Assembly (NCBI GenBank): GCA_023255955.1
Contig: JAGDWD010000003.1
Coordinates: 71,001 to 107,057, forward strand
Source of the DNA: Desulfurococcales archaeon
GTDB taxonomy: Archaea; Thermoproteota; Thermoprotei_A; Sulfolobales; NBVN01
DNA: 36,057 nucleotides
Direction of reading: 5' to 3'
Positions 7,684 through 14,959 of the stretch are shown here, in pieces. Under the pieces are notes generated by a model that saw only the letters and a list, made by a program, of their open reading frames with translations, was not told the DNA's origin and did no database searches. A program made the position numbers and the translations under genes. Numbering within the stretch: the stretch's first letter is position 1; each line of letters starts with the position of its first letter.

Positions 7684-8596
7684 GACCTACTAGGAACTCC
7701 TCGACCTCCTGCCTAGCGGGGACGCTCTGAGCCCCGACCCTGGTGATCTTCAGAGCTGCTACAGCGTTAGCGAAGAGGACCGCTCTCTCCAGATCCATAC
7801 CTTCGTAGATAGCTACCGCTAGACCGGCATTGAAGGCGTCCCCAGCACCCACAGTATCAACTACCCTAACCTTAAATGCCGGTACGTGCTTAACCCTCCC
7901 TCTAGTTACTAGGAGAGCTCCGTCAGCACCTAGAGTCACCACTACGGCCTTAAGCCCCAGCTCAATAAGCTTCTCACTAGCTCTGAGAACTCCATCCAGG
8001 CTCGAGCTATCCACCCCAGTTAGCTGTGATAGCTCAACCCTATTAGGGGTCAACACATCAACGTATTCAAAGACCTCGGTTTCCAACCTCCGAGCAGGTG
8101 CTGGGTTCAACACCGTCACCAGACCCAGCTCCTTACACCTACGTAGAGCATAGAAAACAGTATCTAAGGGTACCTCAAGCTGAGTTAGGAGCACCCTAAC
8201 CCCACTCTGGAGGTCTGCTAAAGCTTTCTCAACATGCTCCGGCCTCAGAGAGTCATCAGCACCTGGAGCAACAACTATCATATTCTCCCCAGTACCCTCA
8301 TTTAACAATATGAAGGCCACCCCCGTATGAGTACCCACATCCACGTAGGTGTAGCCTACATTAACCCCCTTAGACTCCACATCTCTGAGCACCAACCTCC
8401 CCAACTCATCCCCACCAACAGCACTCACAAGATAAGTAGGAACCCCCAGCCTAGCACACCCAACAGCTTGATTAGCACCCTTACCACCCGTCAACACAAG
8501 AAACGAAGAACCCCTAACAGTCTCACCTGGAGACGGGAACTTCGCGGTTTTAATGTAGAAATCCGCGTGTATACTCCCAACAACCAGTATACTCAG
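7661..8596 (-). CDS. rbsK: PfkB-family sugar kinase, ribokinase-like (start unresolved)
   Basis: First gene of the sugar operon. The C-terminal ATP site has the PfkB signature VDTVGAGDAFNAGLAVA with catalytic Asp. TGGKGANQAVGCARLG is the N-terminal sugar-binding motif. The conserved upstream part is also present in the same frame: LVVGSIHADFYIKTAKFPSPGETVRGSSFLVL. The first in-frame ATG/GTG/TTG is the GTG at 8497, which would delete that region. The frame is open back to TAG at 8614..8612, so the end given (CTG 8596) is a placeholder. An ATG at 8622 lies in another frame and meets TGA after nine codons. Role: phosphorylation of the imported sugar, ribose or a nucleoside-derived sugar by family. 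Specificity is inferred. Confidence 0.85.
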   Translation of the reverse strand: MSILVVGSIHADFYIKTAKFPSPGETVRGSSFLVLTGGKGANQAVGCARLGVPTYLVSAVGGDELGRLVLRDVESKGVNVGYTYVDVGTHTGVAFILLNEGTGENMIVVAPGADDSLRPEHVEKALADLQSGVRVLLTQLEVPLDTVFYALRRCKELGLVTVLNPAPARRLETEVFEYVDVLTPNRVELSQLTGVDSSSLDGVLRASEKLIELGLKAVVVTLGADGALLVTRGRVKHVPAFKVRVVDTVGAGDAFNAGLAVAIYEGMDLERAVLFANAVAALKITRVGAQSVPARQEVEEFLVGRGEVREL

Positions 8597-8626
8597 TGTA
8601 GCCCTATGAACCTATTACCCATACGA

Positions 8627-8634
8627 TATTTATA
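8627..8634 (-). promoter_or_regulatory. TATA box of the sugar uptake operon
   Basis: Minus strand TATAAATA, preceded by a purine-rich BRE-like AAGG. It puts the transcript start near 8605, a few bases from the possible start of the kinase frame, so the operon transcript is nearly leaderless. The 200 bases further upstream (8641-8838) hold no gene I can recognise. Confidence 0.65.
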
Positions 8635-8839
8635 CCTTAGAACTTAAGACATTTACTCAGATCCGACTAAAGAAACTGAACCCAAAAGAAATTCTATTTC
8701 CTCTAGCTAAAAATACTACGACTTAACTAGAAGTTACTACAGCACTAACTCGATTCAGGCTTAGGAGTCTAGCCCTGCACTTCCACAATTTTGTAAGAGT
8801 CAACTAGAAAACTAACCTTTGGGGTAGCGGGGCCCTCCT

Positions 8840-9427
8840 CTAGAAGCTGTTCTCCAACCTGAAAAGGCCGCACCTACACCTTCCGTACTTTCTAAGCTCC
8901 TCGACATGGTATACGCACGGGCATACTGTTTTCTCGGATATCTCCGTCCTGCAGGGGCAGTAGGGCTTCCCGAAGTCTTCTACTCTCTTTACGAGTAACG
9001 GTATTAGCTTATAGTTCACCTCTACTTTCCTACCTAGTACTTCGGAGAGCTTCCTACTGTACTCCTCGTACTGCTTCCTAAGGGTTTCGTATAGCTCTAT
9101 CCTACTCCTCAGGACCTCCTTAAGCTTTAGGAGAATCTGGATCGGGTCCGGGTCGTCTATCCTTAGCTTGGAGCCGCCGCTCCCGACTACCACTAGGGGT
9201 AGTACGTCAACACCTAACTCAAGAGCTAGAGCTATCGACTCCTCTTCATGTGTAACTACTACCTTAAGGTCTATGAGGTCTTCAAGCCCCTCCACCTTAA
9301 TAAGCTCCTCAAGAACCTCACACTCAGCACAGCCGTAGTCAGCTGTGTAGAGAACTACGTAGAACCTAGACCTCTCAAAAGCCCTCAAAACACCGAGGTT
9401 CTCCCTCCTTAACTCAACGACCTTCAT
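8840..9427 (-). CDS. Thioredoxin-fold protein fused to a ferredoxin:thioredoxin reductase-like cysteine domain
   Basis: 195 aa. Residues 1-100 look like a thioredoxin fold: beta strand FYVVLYTA, then a CxxC site Cys33-Ala-Glu-Cys36, then a Pro77 in VLPLVVV at the cis-proline position. A coiled helix (about 105-130) follows. The C-terminus holds three paired-cysteine motifs, CPC (157-159), CPC (169-171) and CRC (184-186), ending YGRCRCGLF. This matches the CPC...CPC...CHC arrangement of the FTR catalytic chain, which binds a [4Fe-4S] cluster next to an active disulphide. Spacing is x9 and x12, shorter then longer than the plant-type x16/x8. The fusion would join a reductase and its thioredoxin partner in one chain. 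The function is inferred. ATG start with GGAGGGGG leader. Confidence 0.75.
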   Translation of the reverse strand: MKVVELRRENLGVLRAFERSRFYVVLYTADYGCAECEVLEELIKVEGLEDLIDLKVVVTHEEESIALALELGVDVLPLVVVGSGGSKLRIDDPDPIQILLKLKEVLRSRIELYETLRKQYEEYSRKLSEVLGRKVEVNYKLIPLLVKRVEDFGKPYCPCRTEISEKTVCPCVYHVEELRKYGRCRCGLFRLENSF

Positions 9428-9608
9428 CTAGCGACCCCCTCCTACTGACCCCTTAAACACTACACTGTTTCTTCCTTTTGTAAGTCCTTGTGAGCACAGA
9501 TCCCAAAAGCGGGTGAACATCACGTAGGAAATCAGAGGATCTACAAGCAGAGTTCATAAAGAAATACCACAAAACACTATTATCGTTAATAGGTTCGTTA
9601 GTTGGGCT

Positions 9609-9788
9609 ATGGATAGATCTAAGAAAGCGGGTGAATTAAGCGAAAACGATGTAGAGGAATTCCTGGAATCCTATTTGAAGGATAGGCAGATATCGGGAAA
9701 ATCTATTTATGATTACTGGCGTGCCTTAATGAAGTTCCTAGAGCATATTAGAGAATATTGCCAAGAATACCGAGAATGTCGTAGATAG
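9609..9788 (+). pseudogene. Tyrosine-recombinase (integrase) N-terminal-like fragment
   Basis: A 59-codon frame from ATG 9609 to TAG 9788. The segment NDVEEFLESYLKDRQIS, then GKSIYDYWRALMKFLEHI, resembles the SAM-like core-binding domain at the N-terminus of tyrosine recombinases (short helix, 'S..T/I..Y...L..FL' helix). The catalytic domain with the R-H-R-Y residues is absent. The frame uses GAA, AAA and TCT codons more freely than its neighbours and is more A/T-rich, suggesting foreign origin. It lies at the right edge of the inserted sugar cassette, next to the surE and rpl10e fossils. It could instead be an unrelated small helical protein. Confidence 0.5.
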
Positions 9789-9878
9789 GATACTACTACC
9801 TCTTATGCCTCCTCTTAGCCTCGGTAAGGCTTCTCCGGCAGCTTCCTATTAGCTAGTACCGCCTTCGTTATAGTTGCT

Positions 9879-9975
9879 GAGTATAAGCACACTTCAGAAG
9901 TTGAAGAGGCACTTACGTTCTCGACGGAGAACCCTAGATCGGTTATAGGGCACACTATCTATGTATCTTGTTTCT
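9879..9975 (+). pseudogene. Fossil surE fragment (duplicate of 11338..11415)
   Basis: From 9882 the frame reads YKHTSEVEEALTFSTENPRS and then VIGHTI, against YRIASEVGEALTFSTESPRS and VIGHTI in the intact surE gene. Over the 21 codons from SEV to HTI, 55 of 63 bases match and most differences are silent. It ends in TAG at 9973-9975 after unrelated residues. Sequence before 9879 shows no clear surE N-terminus; a hydrophobic reading of 9789-9878 might be the end of the lost MFS copy, but this is weak. It abuts the rpl10e fossil. Confidence 0.82.
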
Positions 9976-9987
9976 AGTATATGCTGA

Positions 9988-10030
9988 TTTATCCATAGCT
10001 TTTATAGCATCTAGTAGGTCTTACAAAAAT
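9988..10030 (-). pseudogene. Fossil 5' end of rpl10e with its promoter region
   Basis: The minus strand reads ATT TTT GTA AGA CCT ACT AGA TGC TAT AAA (10030..10001), i.e. IFVRPTRCYK, against MPVRPARCYK in intact rpl10e. The start codon is lost, a one-base insertion follows (10000), then a GVDK-like remnant. The region to its right (10031-10104) also resembles the rpl10e upstream region (3864-3947), including the T-rich TATA area and the stretch around ATATG. The intact MFS gene starts at the same relative place as the MFS fossil beside intact rpl10e. Confidence 0.8.
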
Positions 10031-10104
10031 TCTTTAGTACCTGCTAGTAGATATGAGGAGGGTCCGATATTTATTTGGTTTAAGTAATAGGTTGGTGGAG
10101 TTAG

Positions 10105-11256
10105 ATGATGAGGAGGGAGATGCTTGTCTTCCTGATTTTGGGGCTTGTTTCGCTGACTGCTGATATGGCTTATGAGGGGGCTAGGTCTGTGAGTGGGGCG
10201 TTTTTGGAGAGTCTTAGGGCTGTGCCTGTAGCTGCTGCTGTAGTGGGTTCTGGTGAGCTTGTGAGTTACTTGATGAGGTTTGTTGGGGGGTTGGTAGCTA
10301 CTGCGTTCAGGTCTTCCAGGGTTTTGTGGGCTACGATAGTCCTTGGTTACGGTGTTAACTTAGTGGCTATACCGGCGCTTGCCTTCGTGGGTAGGTGGGA
10401 TCTTGCTGTAGTTCTGTACCTGGTGGAGAGGGTGGGTAAGGGTTTGAGGGCCCCGGCACGGGATACTGTTCTTGCTGAGGTAACTTCCGGGATTGGTAGG
10501 GGTAAGGGCTTCGGCATACATGAGATAATGGATCAGGCAGGTGCTGTTGCCGGGCCTCTCATAGTGTCCTGGGGGATACTTCACGGTGGGTACGGACTGG
10601 CCTTCCTCTCCCTAGCTTTCCCAGCAGCTATATCGGTGCTACTGGTGTGTCTAGCAGCTATTCTGTACCCTAGGCTCAGGTCAGTCCCCGAGGGTCCTGG
10701 GATCGGGGTTGCTGTTAGGGGCCTACCCAGGCGTTTCTGGCTCTACACAGCCTCCATGTCGTTACTCCTAGCTGGCTACGCTCAGTGGTCGATAGTCTCC
10801 TACTACATGGCCTCCACAGCCCTCACTGCCGTGGAGATAGGCTTGGTGTACTCGGTGGCCATGCTGGTCGATGCCTTAGTAGCTCTCCCTGTTGGGGTAG
10901 CTTACGATAGGTACGGACTCTCATCCCTACTAATGACCCCGCCAATAGCGGTAGCCATACCTGTCCTACTACTTAGCGGGACTAGGTACGCCCACTACTC
11001 CGTCGGTGCTCTGTGGGGCCTCGTGATGGGTGTTTACGAGACTAACATGAGGGCTGCTGTCGCTGATATAGTGGATCCCCGGGATAGGGCTATGGCTTAC
11101 GGGACCTTCGGCATGGTCACGGGCCTGGCCTGGACTGTCGGGGGCTTCATCATCTCCCTTCTGATGCAGAACTATGTAGCACTAACGCTTTACGTGTTCT
11201 CGGTTGAGGCCCTCTCTCTAGTCCTCCTCATCTTGACACTTAAAAGCCTTGCCTAA
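10105..11256 (+). CDS. Major facilitator superfamily transporter
   Basis: 383 aa, about 11-12 hydrophobic segments in two halves. The loop after TM2 region and the cytoplasmic segment RVGKGLRAPARDTVLAEV are typical of archaeal MFS exporters of the COG0477 type, as is GVAYDRYGLSSLL in the second half (the repeated D-R-x-G motif). Substrate cannot be told. Two ATGs are in tandem (10105, 10108). The fossil copy at 3948 conserves only the second, favouring 10108. GGTTGGTGGAG upstream may act as ribosome binding site. surE follows after 12 bases, so the two are an operon. A decayed copy of this gene's 5' end lies beside rpl10e. Confidence 0.88.
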   Translation: MMRREMLVFLILGLVSLTADMAYEGARSVSGAFLESLRAVPVAAAVVGSGELVSYLMRFVGGLVATAFRSSRVLWATIVLGYGVNLVAIPALAFVGRWDLAVVLYLVERVGKGLRAPARDTVLAEVTSGIGRGKGFGIHEIMDQAGAVAGPLIVSWGILHGGYGLAFLSLAFPAAISVLLVCLAAILYPRLRSVPEGPGIGVAVRGLPRRFWLYTASMSLLLAGYAQWSIVSYYMASTALTAVEIGLVYSVAMLVDALVALPVGVAYDRYGLSSLLMTPPIAVAIPVLLLSGTRYAHYSVGALWGLVMGVYETNMRAAVADIVDPRDRAMAYGTFGMVTGLAWTVGGFIISLLMQNYVALTLYVFSVEALSLVLLILTLKSLA

Positions 11257-11268
11257 CCCTTACCTCGG

Positions 11269-12051
11269 GTGATTCACATAGTCAGGTTCTTAGTTACGAA
11301 CGACGATAGCTATGCTAGTCCGGGACTTTTACTACTCTACAGGATAGCTTCGGAGGTTGGGGAGGCACTCACGTTCTCGACGGAGAGCCCTAGATCGGTC
11401 ATAGGACACACCATCACCCTCTCAAGACCTCTAAGAGTGTATAGGATGAAGGTAAGCAACGTCGACATGTACCTAACTGACGGCACCCCCGTGGACGTAA
11501 TCCACCTAGCGATCAACGTACTCGGCTATAGACCGGACTTCGTTCTATCCGGGATAAACATCGGAGAAAACCTAACACTCCAACATATATTCTACAGCGG
11601 TACTGTTGCTGCTGCTATAGAGTCGGCTGTAGTAGGTATACCAGCAATAGCCTTCTCCGCTGACGTCGAGAGCTTCGAGGAGATCTCCTCACCTGAGATG
11701 GAGTCCATAGCTGTGAAGTACCTCAAGGAGATCATCAAGAAGATTGCTTCGCGTGGACTCCCAGGGGGAGTGGATCTACTCAGCGTGAACATCCCTAACC
11801 CTAGGAGGTTCAGGAACTGTGTGAGAGTAGCTAGGGCAGCTAGAGTACGCTGGTTCTCTAGCTATGAAGGTAGGAGAGACCCCGCTGGGAGACCCTACTA
11901 CTGGCTATCCATGAGGAAACTAGATGCGGAACCCGGTACCGACGCGTATACCGTGGACGTGGAGGGATGTATCTCCATTACCCCACTAACCATAGACCTA
12001 AACGCTGGGCTACCTAAGCTAGAAGAAGTAAGGAATCTCCTACTCGATTAA
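11269..12051 (+). CDS. surE: 5'-nucleotidase / survival protein SurE
   Basis: 260 aa. The N-terminal metal-binding motif VTNDD (residues 8-12) is followed by SYASPGL instead of the usual G(Y/I)xAPGI. STESPRSVIGHTITL, the TDGTPVDVI core, and the VLSGINIGENLTLQHIFYSGTVAAAIES block with its metal-ligand Asn are all in place. SurE enzymes remove phosphate from nucleoside monophosphates. GTG start at 11269, 12 bases after the MFS gene. A fragment of a second copy lies at 9879-9975. Confidence 0.95.
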   Translation: MIHIVRFLVTNDDSYASPGLLLLYRIASEVGEALTFSTESPRSVIGHTITLSRPLRVYRMKVSNVDMYLTDGTPVDVIHLAINVLGYRPDFVLSGINIGENLTLQHIFYSGTVAAAIESAVVGIPAIAFSADVESFEEISSPEMESIAVKYLKEIIKKIASRGLPGGVDLLSVNIPNPRRFRNCVRVARAARVRWFSSYEGRRDPAGRPYYWLSMRKLDAEPGTDAYTVDVEGCISITPLTIDLNAGLPKLEEVRNLLLD

Positions 12052-12084
12052 TACTGAGGAGCTAAGCCTTGATGTAAAAACTGG

Positions 12085-12124
12085 GTGGGTTGGGGAACAG
12101 CCCTTCAGGGCGGGTAGGAGGTCA
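12085..12124 (+). mobile_element. IS605/TnpB-type right-end-like hairpin remnant
   Basis: The sequence GGGGAACAGCCCTTCAGGGCGGGTAGGAGGTCA contains the perfect hairpin GCCCT-TC-AGGGC, followed by GGGTAGGAG. It resembles the 3' end that follows tnpB in IS200/IS605-type elements and lines up with the end of the TnpB relic at 19577-19602 (GGAACC...CCTTGAG.GGGGAGGAG). No tnpB reading frame lies beside it. A plain transcription-end hairpin between convergent surE and hmgA is the alternative. Confidence 0.4.
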
Positions 12125-13396
12125 CTTCCTAGACCTTATGTTCTGTAGGACCTCCTGCGCTTTCTCCAGCGTTATGACGCCTGACTTAACTACCTCCTCA
12201 GCTACCTTATCTACCTCGTCCGCTCTAGCACCAGCTGCTAGAGCGAGCTGCCTAGCGTGGAGCTTCATATGCCCTCTCTGAATCCCTTCCGTAGCGAGAG
12301 CTCTTAGAGCTGCTAGGTTCTGTGCTAGTCCGACAGCCCCCATCACCTCAGCTAGCTCCTTAGCTGTCTTCACCCCGAGGATCTTGAGGGAGAGTCTCGT
12401 CATGGGGTTGGACTTTATAGATCCTCCCACGGTTCCGACAGCTATTGGTAGCTCGACGTAGCCGATTAGATCTCCTGAGGGGTCCATCTCCCACGTACTG
12501 AGGGGCTCGTACCTACCCCTCCTAGCAGCATAAGCATGCGCTCCTGCCTCAAGAGCTCTAGTATCCTGCCCGGTAGCTAGTGCTACAGCTATCACACCAT
12601 TCATTATTCCCTTGTTGTGTGTGACCGCCCTATAAGGATCGGCTGCTGCGAATGCCCAGGCGTAGACTATGCCCTCAACGACCTCCTCACCTCCTATAAC
12701 GTCCTTAGGTACCCTAGTCCAAGCTCTCACAAGCCTCCTATCAGCTAGGTTCGTAACTATCCTCAGGAGGGCTCTCCCCCCGCTAGCTTCCTCCACGATC
12801 GGTGCTACTGCCTCGGCCATAGTGTTAACTATGTTAGCACCCATAGCGTCCCTCACATCCACAACAAGGTTAACTACAACCATCTTACCGACTGGGCTGT
12901 CAAGTACCTTAACCTCCACGTCCTTAGCTCCTCCACCGAGCTTGACCAGCAACTCGTTAGTGGAGTTAGCTACGTCAAGTATCTCCTTCTTCCTCTCAAG
13001 TATCTTTATGACGGCAGTGTGAGGTGAGGGTACCTTAACTAACTGAATCTGCGAAACCATGATCTGCTCACTAGCAATTGACGTGATGCCACCACCCTCC
13101 CGACACCACTTAGCTGCGTTAGATGCTGCTGCCACTACTGAGGGTTCCTCTATGACCATGGGCACCATGTAGTCACGACCGTTTATTAGGAAGTTAACAG
13201 CTACTGCGTACGGAAGCTCGAAAGTCCCTATAACGTTCTCGATCATCTTATCAGCAACATCTATACTCAACCTCCCGGTCCTCCTCAGTAGCTCTACCTC
13301 CTCATCTGTAAGCCCTGCAAACTCCTTCACTATCTTTACCCTCTCATCAACCGGTAGCTTATAGAATCCCGGTATACGGGAGGTCCTCTCCGTCGC
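12122..13396 (-). CDS. hmgA: Hydroxymethylglutaryl-CoA reductase, class II type (start unresolved)
   Basis: Class II (Pseudomonas mevalonii-like) HMG-CoA reductase, the mevalonate step for isoprenoid lipids. Motifs in order: MIENVIGTFELPYAVAVNF with catalytic Glu, MVPMVIEEPSVVAAASNAAKW, DAMGANIVNT (cofactor), THNKGIMNG with catalytic Lys, DLIGYVELPIAVGTVGG, and the catalytic His in MKLHARQLALAAGA. The first usable codon is GTG at 13330, but family-conserved SRIPGFYKLPVDERVKI is encoded in the same frame before it. The frame is open back to TAA at 13399..13397 and has no ATG/GTG/TTG there. A GTG at 13403, at the predicted transcript start, is out of frame by one base. The end given marks the open frame. 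Confidence 0.9.
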   Translation of the reverse strand, partial: ATERTSRIPGFYKLPVDERVKIVKEFAGLTDEEVELLRRTGRLSIDVADKMIENVIGTFELPYAVAVNFLINGRDYMVPMVIEEPSVVAAASNAAKWCREGGGITSIASEQIMVSQIQLVKVPSPHTAVIKILERKKEILDVANSTNELLVKLGGGAKDVEVKVLDSPVGKMVVVNLVVDVRDAMGANIVNTMAEAVAPIVEEASGGRALLRIVTNLADRRLVRAWTRVPKDVIGGEEVVEGIVYAWAFAAADPYRAVTHNKGIMNGVIAVALATGQDTRALEAGAHAYAARRGRYEPLSTWEMDPSGDLIGYVELPIAVGTVGGSIKSNPMTRLSLKILGVKTAKELAEVMGAVGLAQNLAALRALATEGIQRGHMKLHARQLALAAGARADEVDKVAEEVVKSGVITLEKAQEVLQNIRSRK

Positions 13397-13424
13397 TTAC
13401 CACCTCACCAAATACTCAGACAAG

Positions 13425-13432
13425 ATATATAA
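13425..13432 (-). promoter_or_regulatory. TATA box of the HMG-CoA reductase gene
   Basis: Minus strand TTATATAT, centred about 26 bases before 13403, so the transcript should begin at or next to the GTG at 13403. That implies a leaderless mRNA and makes the frame mismatch between this GTG and the enzyme frame notable. Confidence 0.6.
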
Positions 13433-13583
13433 GCTAGATTAAGACAGGAAATGAAAAGAAAGCATGAGGCTAATTAGAAGCCTTAGCACCTACCCCAGCA
13501 ACTAGCAAGTGCCTGGGTATCCACACTTCATGGTAGGTAATCTAAATAATAACTAGCGAGCCCGGAGACCTGCTTTAGGTGCC

Positions 13584-14564
13584 TTAACTACCTAACGATT
13601 TAAAGTACCTCCTCACTACCTCCTTATACCTGCTTATCGAGATTGTCTCGCGCGGGTCTATCCCTCTAAGCTTTGCGAGGATGGTGGAAGCCATGCCGAC
13701 TATCCAGGAACCGTAGAGTACTGTCTGGATGTAGCTTGACTTCCCGATATCTACGGTCATTACCGGGTATCCGAGCTCCTTTATGTAGCTTGCGGCGAAG
13801 TCTAGTAGCTGGTCGTTCATGTCCCTGAACACTACGAACCTCACCCACTCCCTCGGGCTACCCTCCCACCCGACGATGTCGTTGTGACCGAGTTCCGGTA
13901 GTACCTCAACCTTACTCACTATCTTAGCATTCTCGTTGAACTCGTTCTTAGCCCTCAATCCGAGGGGGTAGATACGGTCGGGTACGACGAATATAGGTAC
14001 TCCCCCCACCAGGAAGTGAGCTAGTTTCTCAGCTACGTCTAAGGCTGTCCTATCCCTGAGAACATCGACGCATTCCTCTATACCGAGCCGTACACCCAGC
14101 AACTCTTCGAGGAGCTTTGAGGTACCTGCGAGTAGAGCTGGTAACGCTGTTCTCGGTAGGTAGCCCTCGTCGACCTTAACGTAGGGTACTCTAAGTTTTC
14201 TCGAGATTTCGATGAGCTCTCCCCCGGATGCTACAGCTGCTACGACCACACCTCTCCTCACAGCTTCCTGGAAAGCCCCCAGAGTTTCGAGGGTGTTTCC
14301 TGAGTAGCTTACTGCTACTGCCAGCCAGTTCCTGTCTACGTACCTCGGCAGCGAGAAGCTCTTTACTGTGATAGTGGGTAGTGTAACTACGTCCTCAACA
14401 TGCCTACCGAGGATGTCCCCAACGACTCCGGAGCCCCCCATCCCGAGGAAAACTAATCCACGTAACGACCTTAAATCAAGCTTAGTAGCGTTAGCCACAA
14501 CACCCCTCAAGGCTCTCTCTAGCTGTGTCGCCCAGTTAAGGTAGTCACCTAGGACACCACTCAT
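13584..14564 (-). CDS. Bifunctional phosphoglucose/phosphomannose isomerase
   Basis: 326 aa, the archaeal PGI/PMI family with two SIS domains. GMGGSGVVGDILG (about residues 42-54) and the sugar-phosphate loop VSYSGNTLET (about 89-98) lie in the first domain. KNEFNENAKI and ELGHNDIVGWE in the second carry the catalytic Glu and His. It interconverts glucose-6-P, fructose-6-P and mannose-6-P. The stop is followed by 187 bases before the hmgA reading frame. The small gene at 14568..14819 ends 3 bases upstream and is probably in the same operon. Confidence 0.95.
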   Translation of the reverse strand: MSGVLGDYLNWATQLERALRGVVANATKLDLRSLRGLVFLGMGGSGVVGDILGRHVEDVVTLPTITVKSFSLPRYVDRNWLAVAVSYSGNTLETLGAFQEAVRRGVVVAAVASGGELIEISRKLRVPYVKVDEGYLPRTALPALLAGTSKLLEELLGVRLGIEECVDVLRDRTALDVAEKLAHFLVGGVPIFVVPDRIYPLGLRAKNEFNENAKIVSKVEVLPELGHNDIVGWEGSPREWVRFVVFRDMNDQLLDFAASYIKELGYPVMTVDIGKSSYIQTVLYGSWIVGMASTILAKLRGIDPRETISISRYKEVVRRYFKSLGS

Positions 14565-14567
14565 AGG

Positions 14568-14819
14568 CTACATCCTTGGTAGGAAGTCTTTAATGTAGAC
14601 ACCAAGAAACTTCGTTAGCGGGTTACTCATAGCCATCGAGTAAAGCTCCTTTATGAAGTCTAGGTACTCCCTCTCCTCGTGGTCTACAAGGAGGAAGTCC
14701 TCTATCTTCTTAAGCAGTAGGTCGAGAGCCTCGAATAGGTCCTCATCCTCAGTGTTTTCCCTGAAGAAGAGGATTATGCTGTATATGTCTTCGAGAGCTG
14801 AGACAAGCTCTGAGTTCAT
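14568..14819 (-). CDS. Small acidic helical protein, function unknown
   Basis: 83 aa, not recognised. It is almost entirely helical and acidic (ENTEDEDLFEALDLLLKKIEDFLL, DHEEREYLDFIKELY) with no cysteine, no signal peptide and no membrane segment. It lies 3 bases upstream of the PGI/PMI gene. A TATA box (GGATATAAGG, rc of about 14846-14856) puts its transcript start within about 10 bases of the ATG, so it begins a near-leaderless operon. A partner or regulatory subunit of the isomerase is possible from position only. Confidence 0.7.
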   Translation of the reverse strand: MNSELVSALEDIYSIILFFRENTEDEDLFEALDLLLKKIEDFLLVDHEEREYLDFIKELYSMAMSNPLTKFLGVYIKDFLPRM

Positions 14820-14933
14820 GTCTGCTACCTGATTATTCTTCTGCTTACTCCCTTATATCCATTTGAGTTAACCAAGTATAGAAGCCGTCCCAGGTTTAAA
14901 CTCTATAAGCCAGCAGAGATGCTGCTATAAATG

Positions 14934-14940
14934 TTTTAAG
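14934..14940 (+). promoter_or_regulatory. TATA box of iorAB (leaderless)
   Basis: TTTTAAG centred 23 bases before the iorA ATG at 14960, so transcription should start on the initiation codon. It is divergent from the promoter of 14568..14819 across 140 bases. Confidence 0.6.
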
Positions 14941-14959
14941 CGAGTACCTCAGGGGACAC

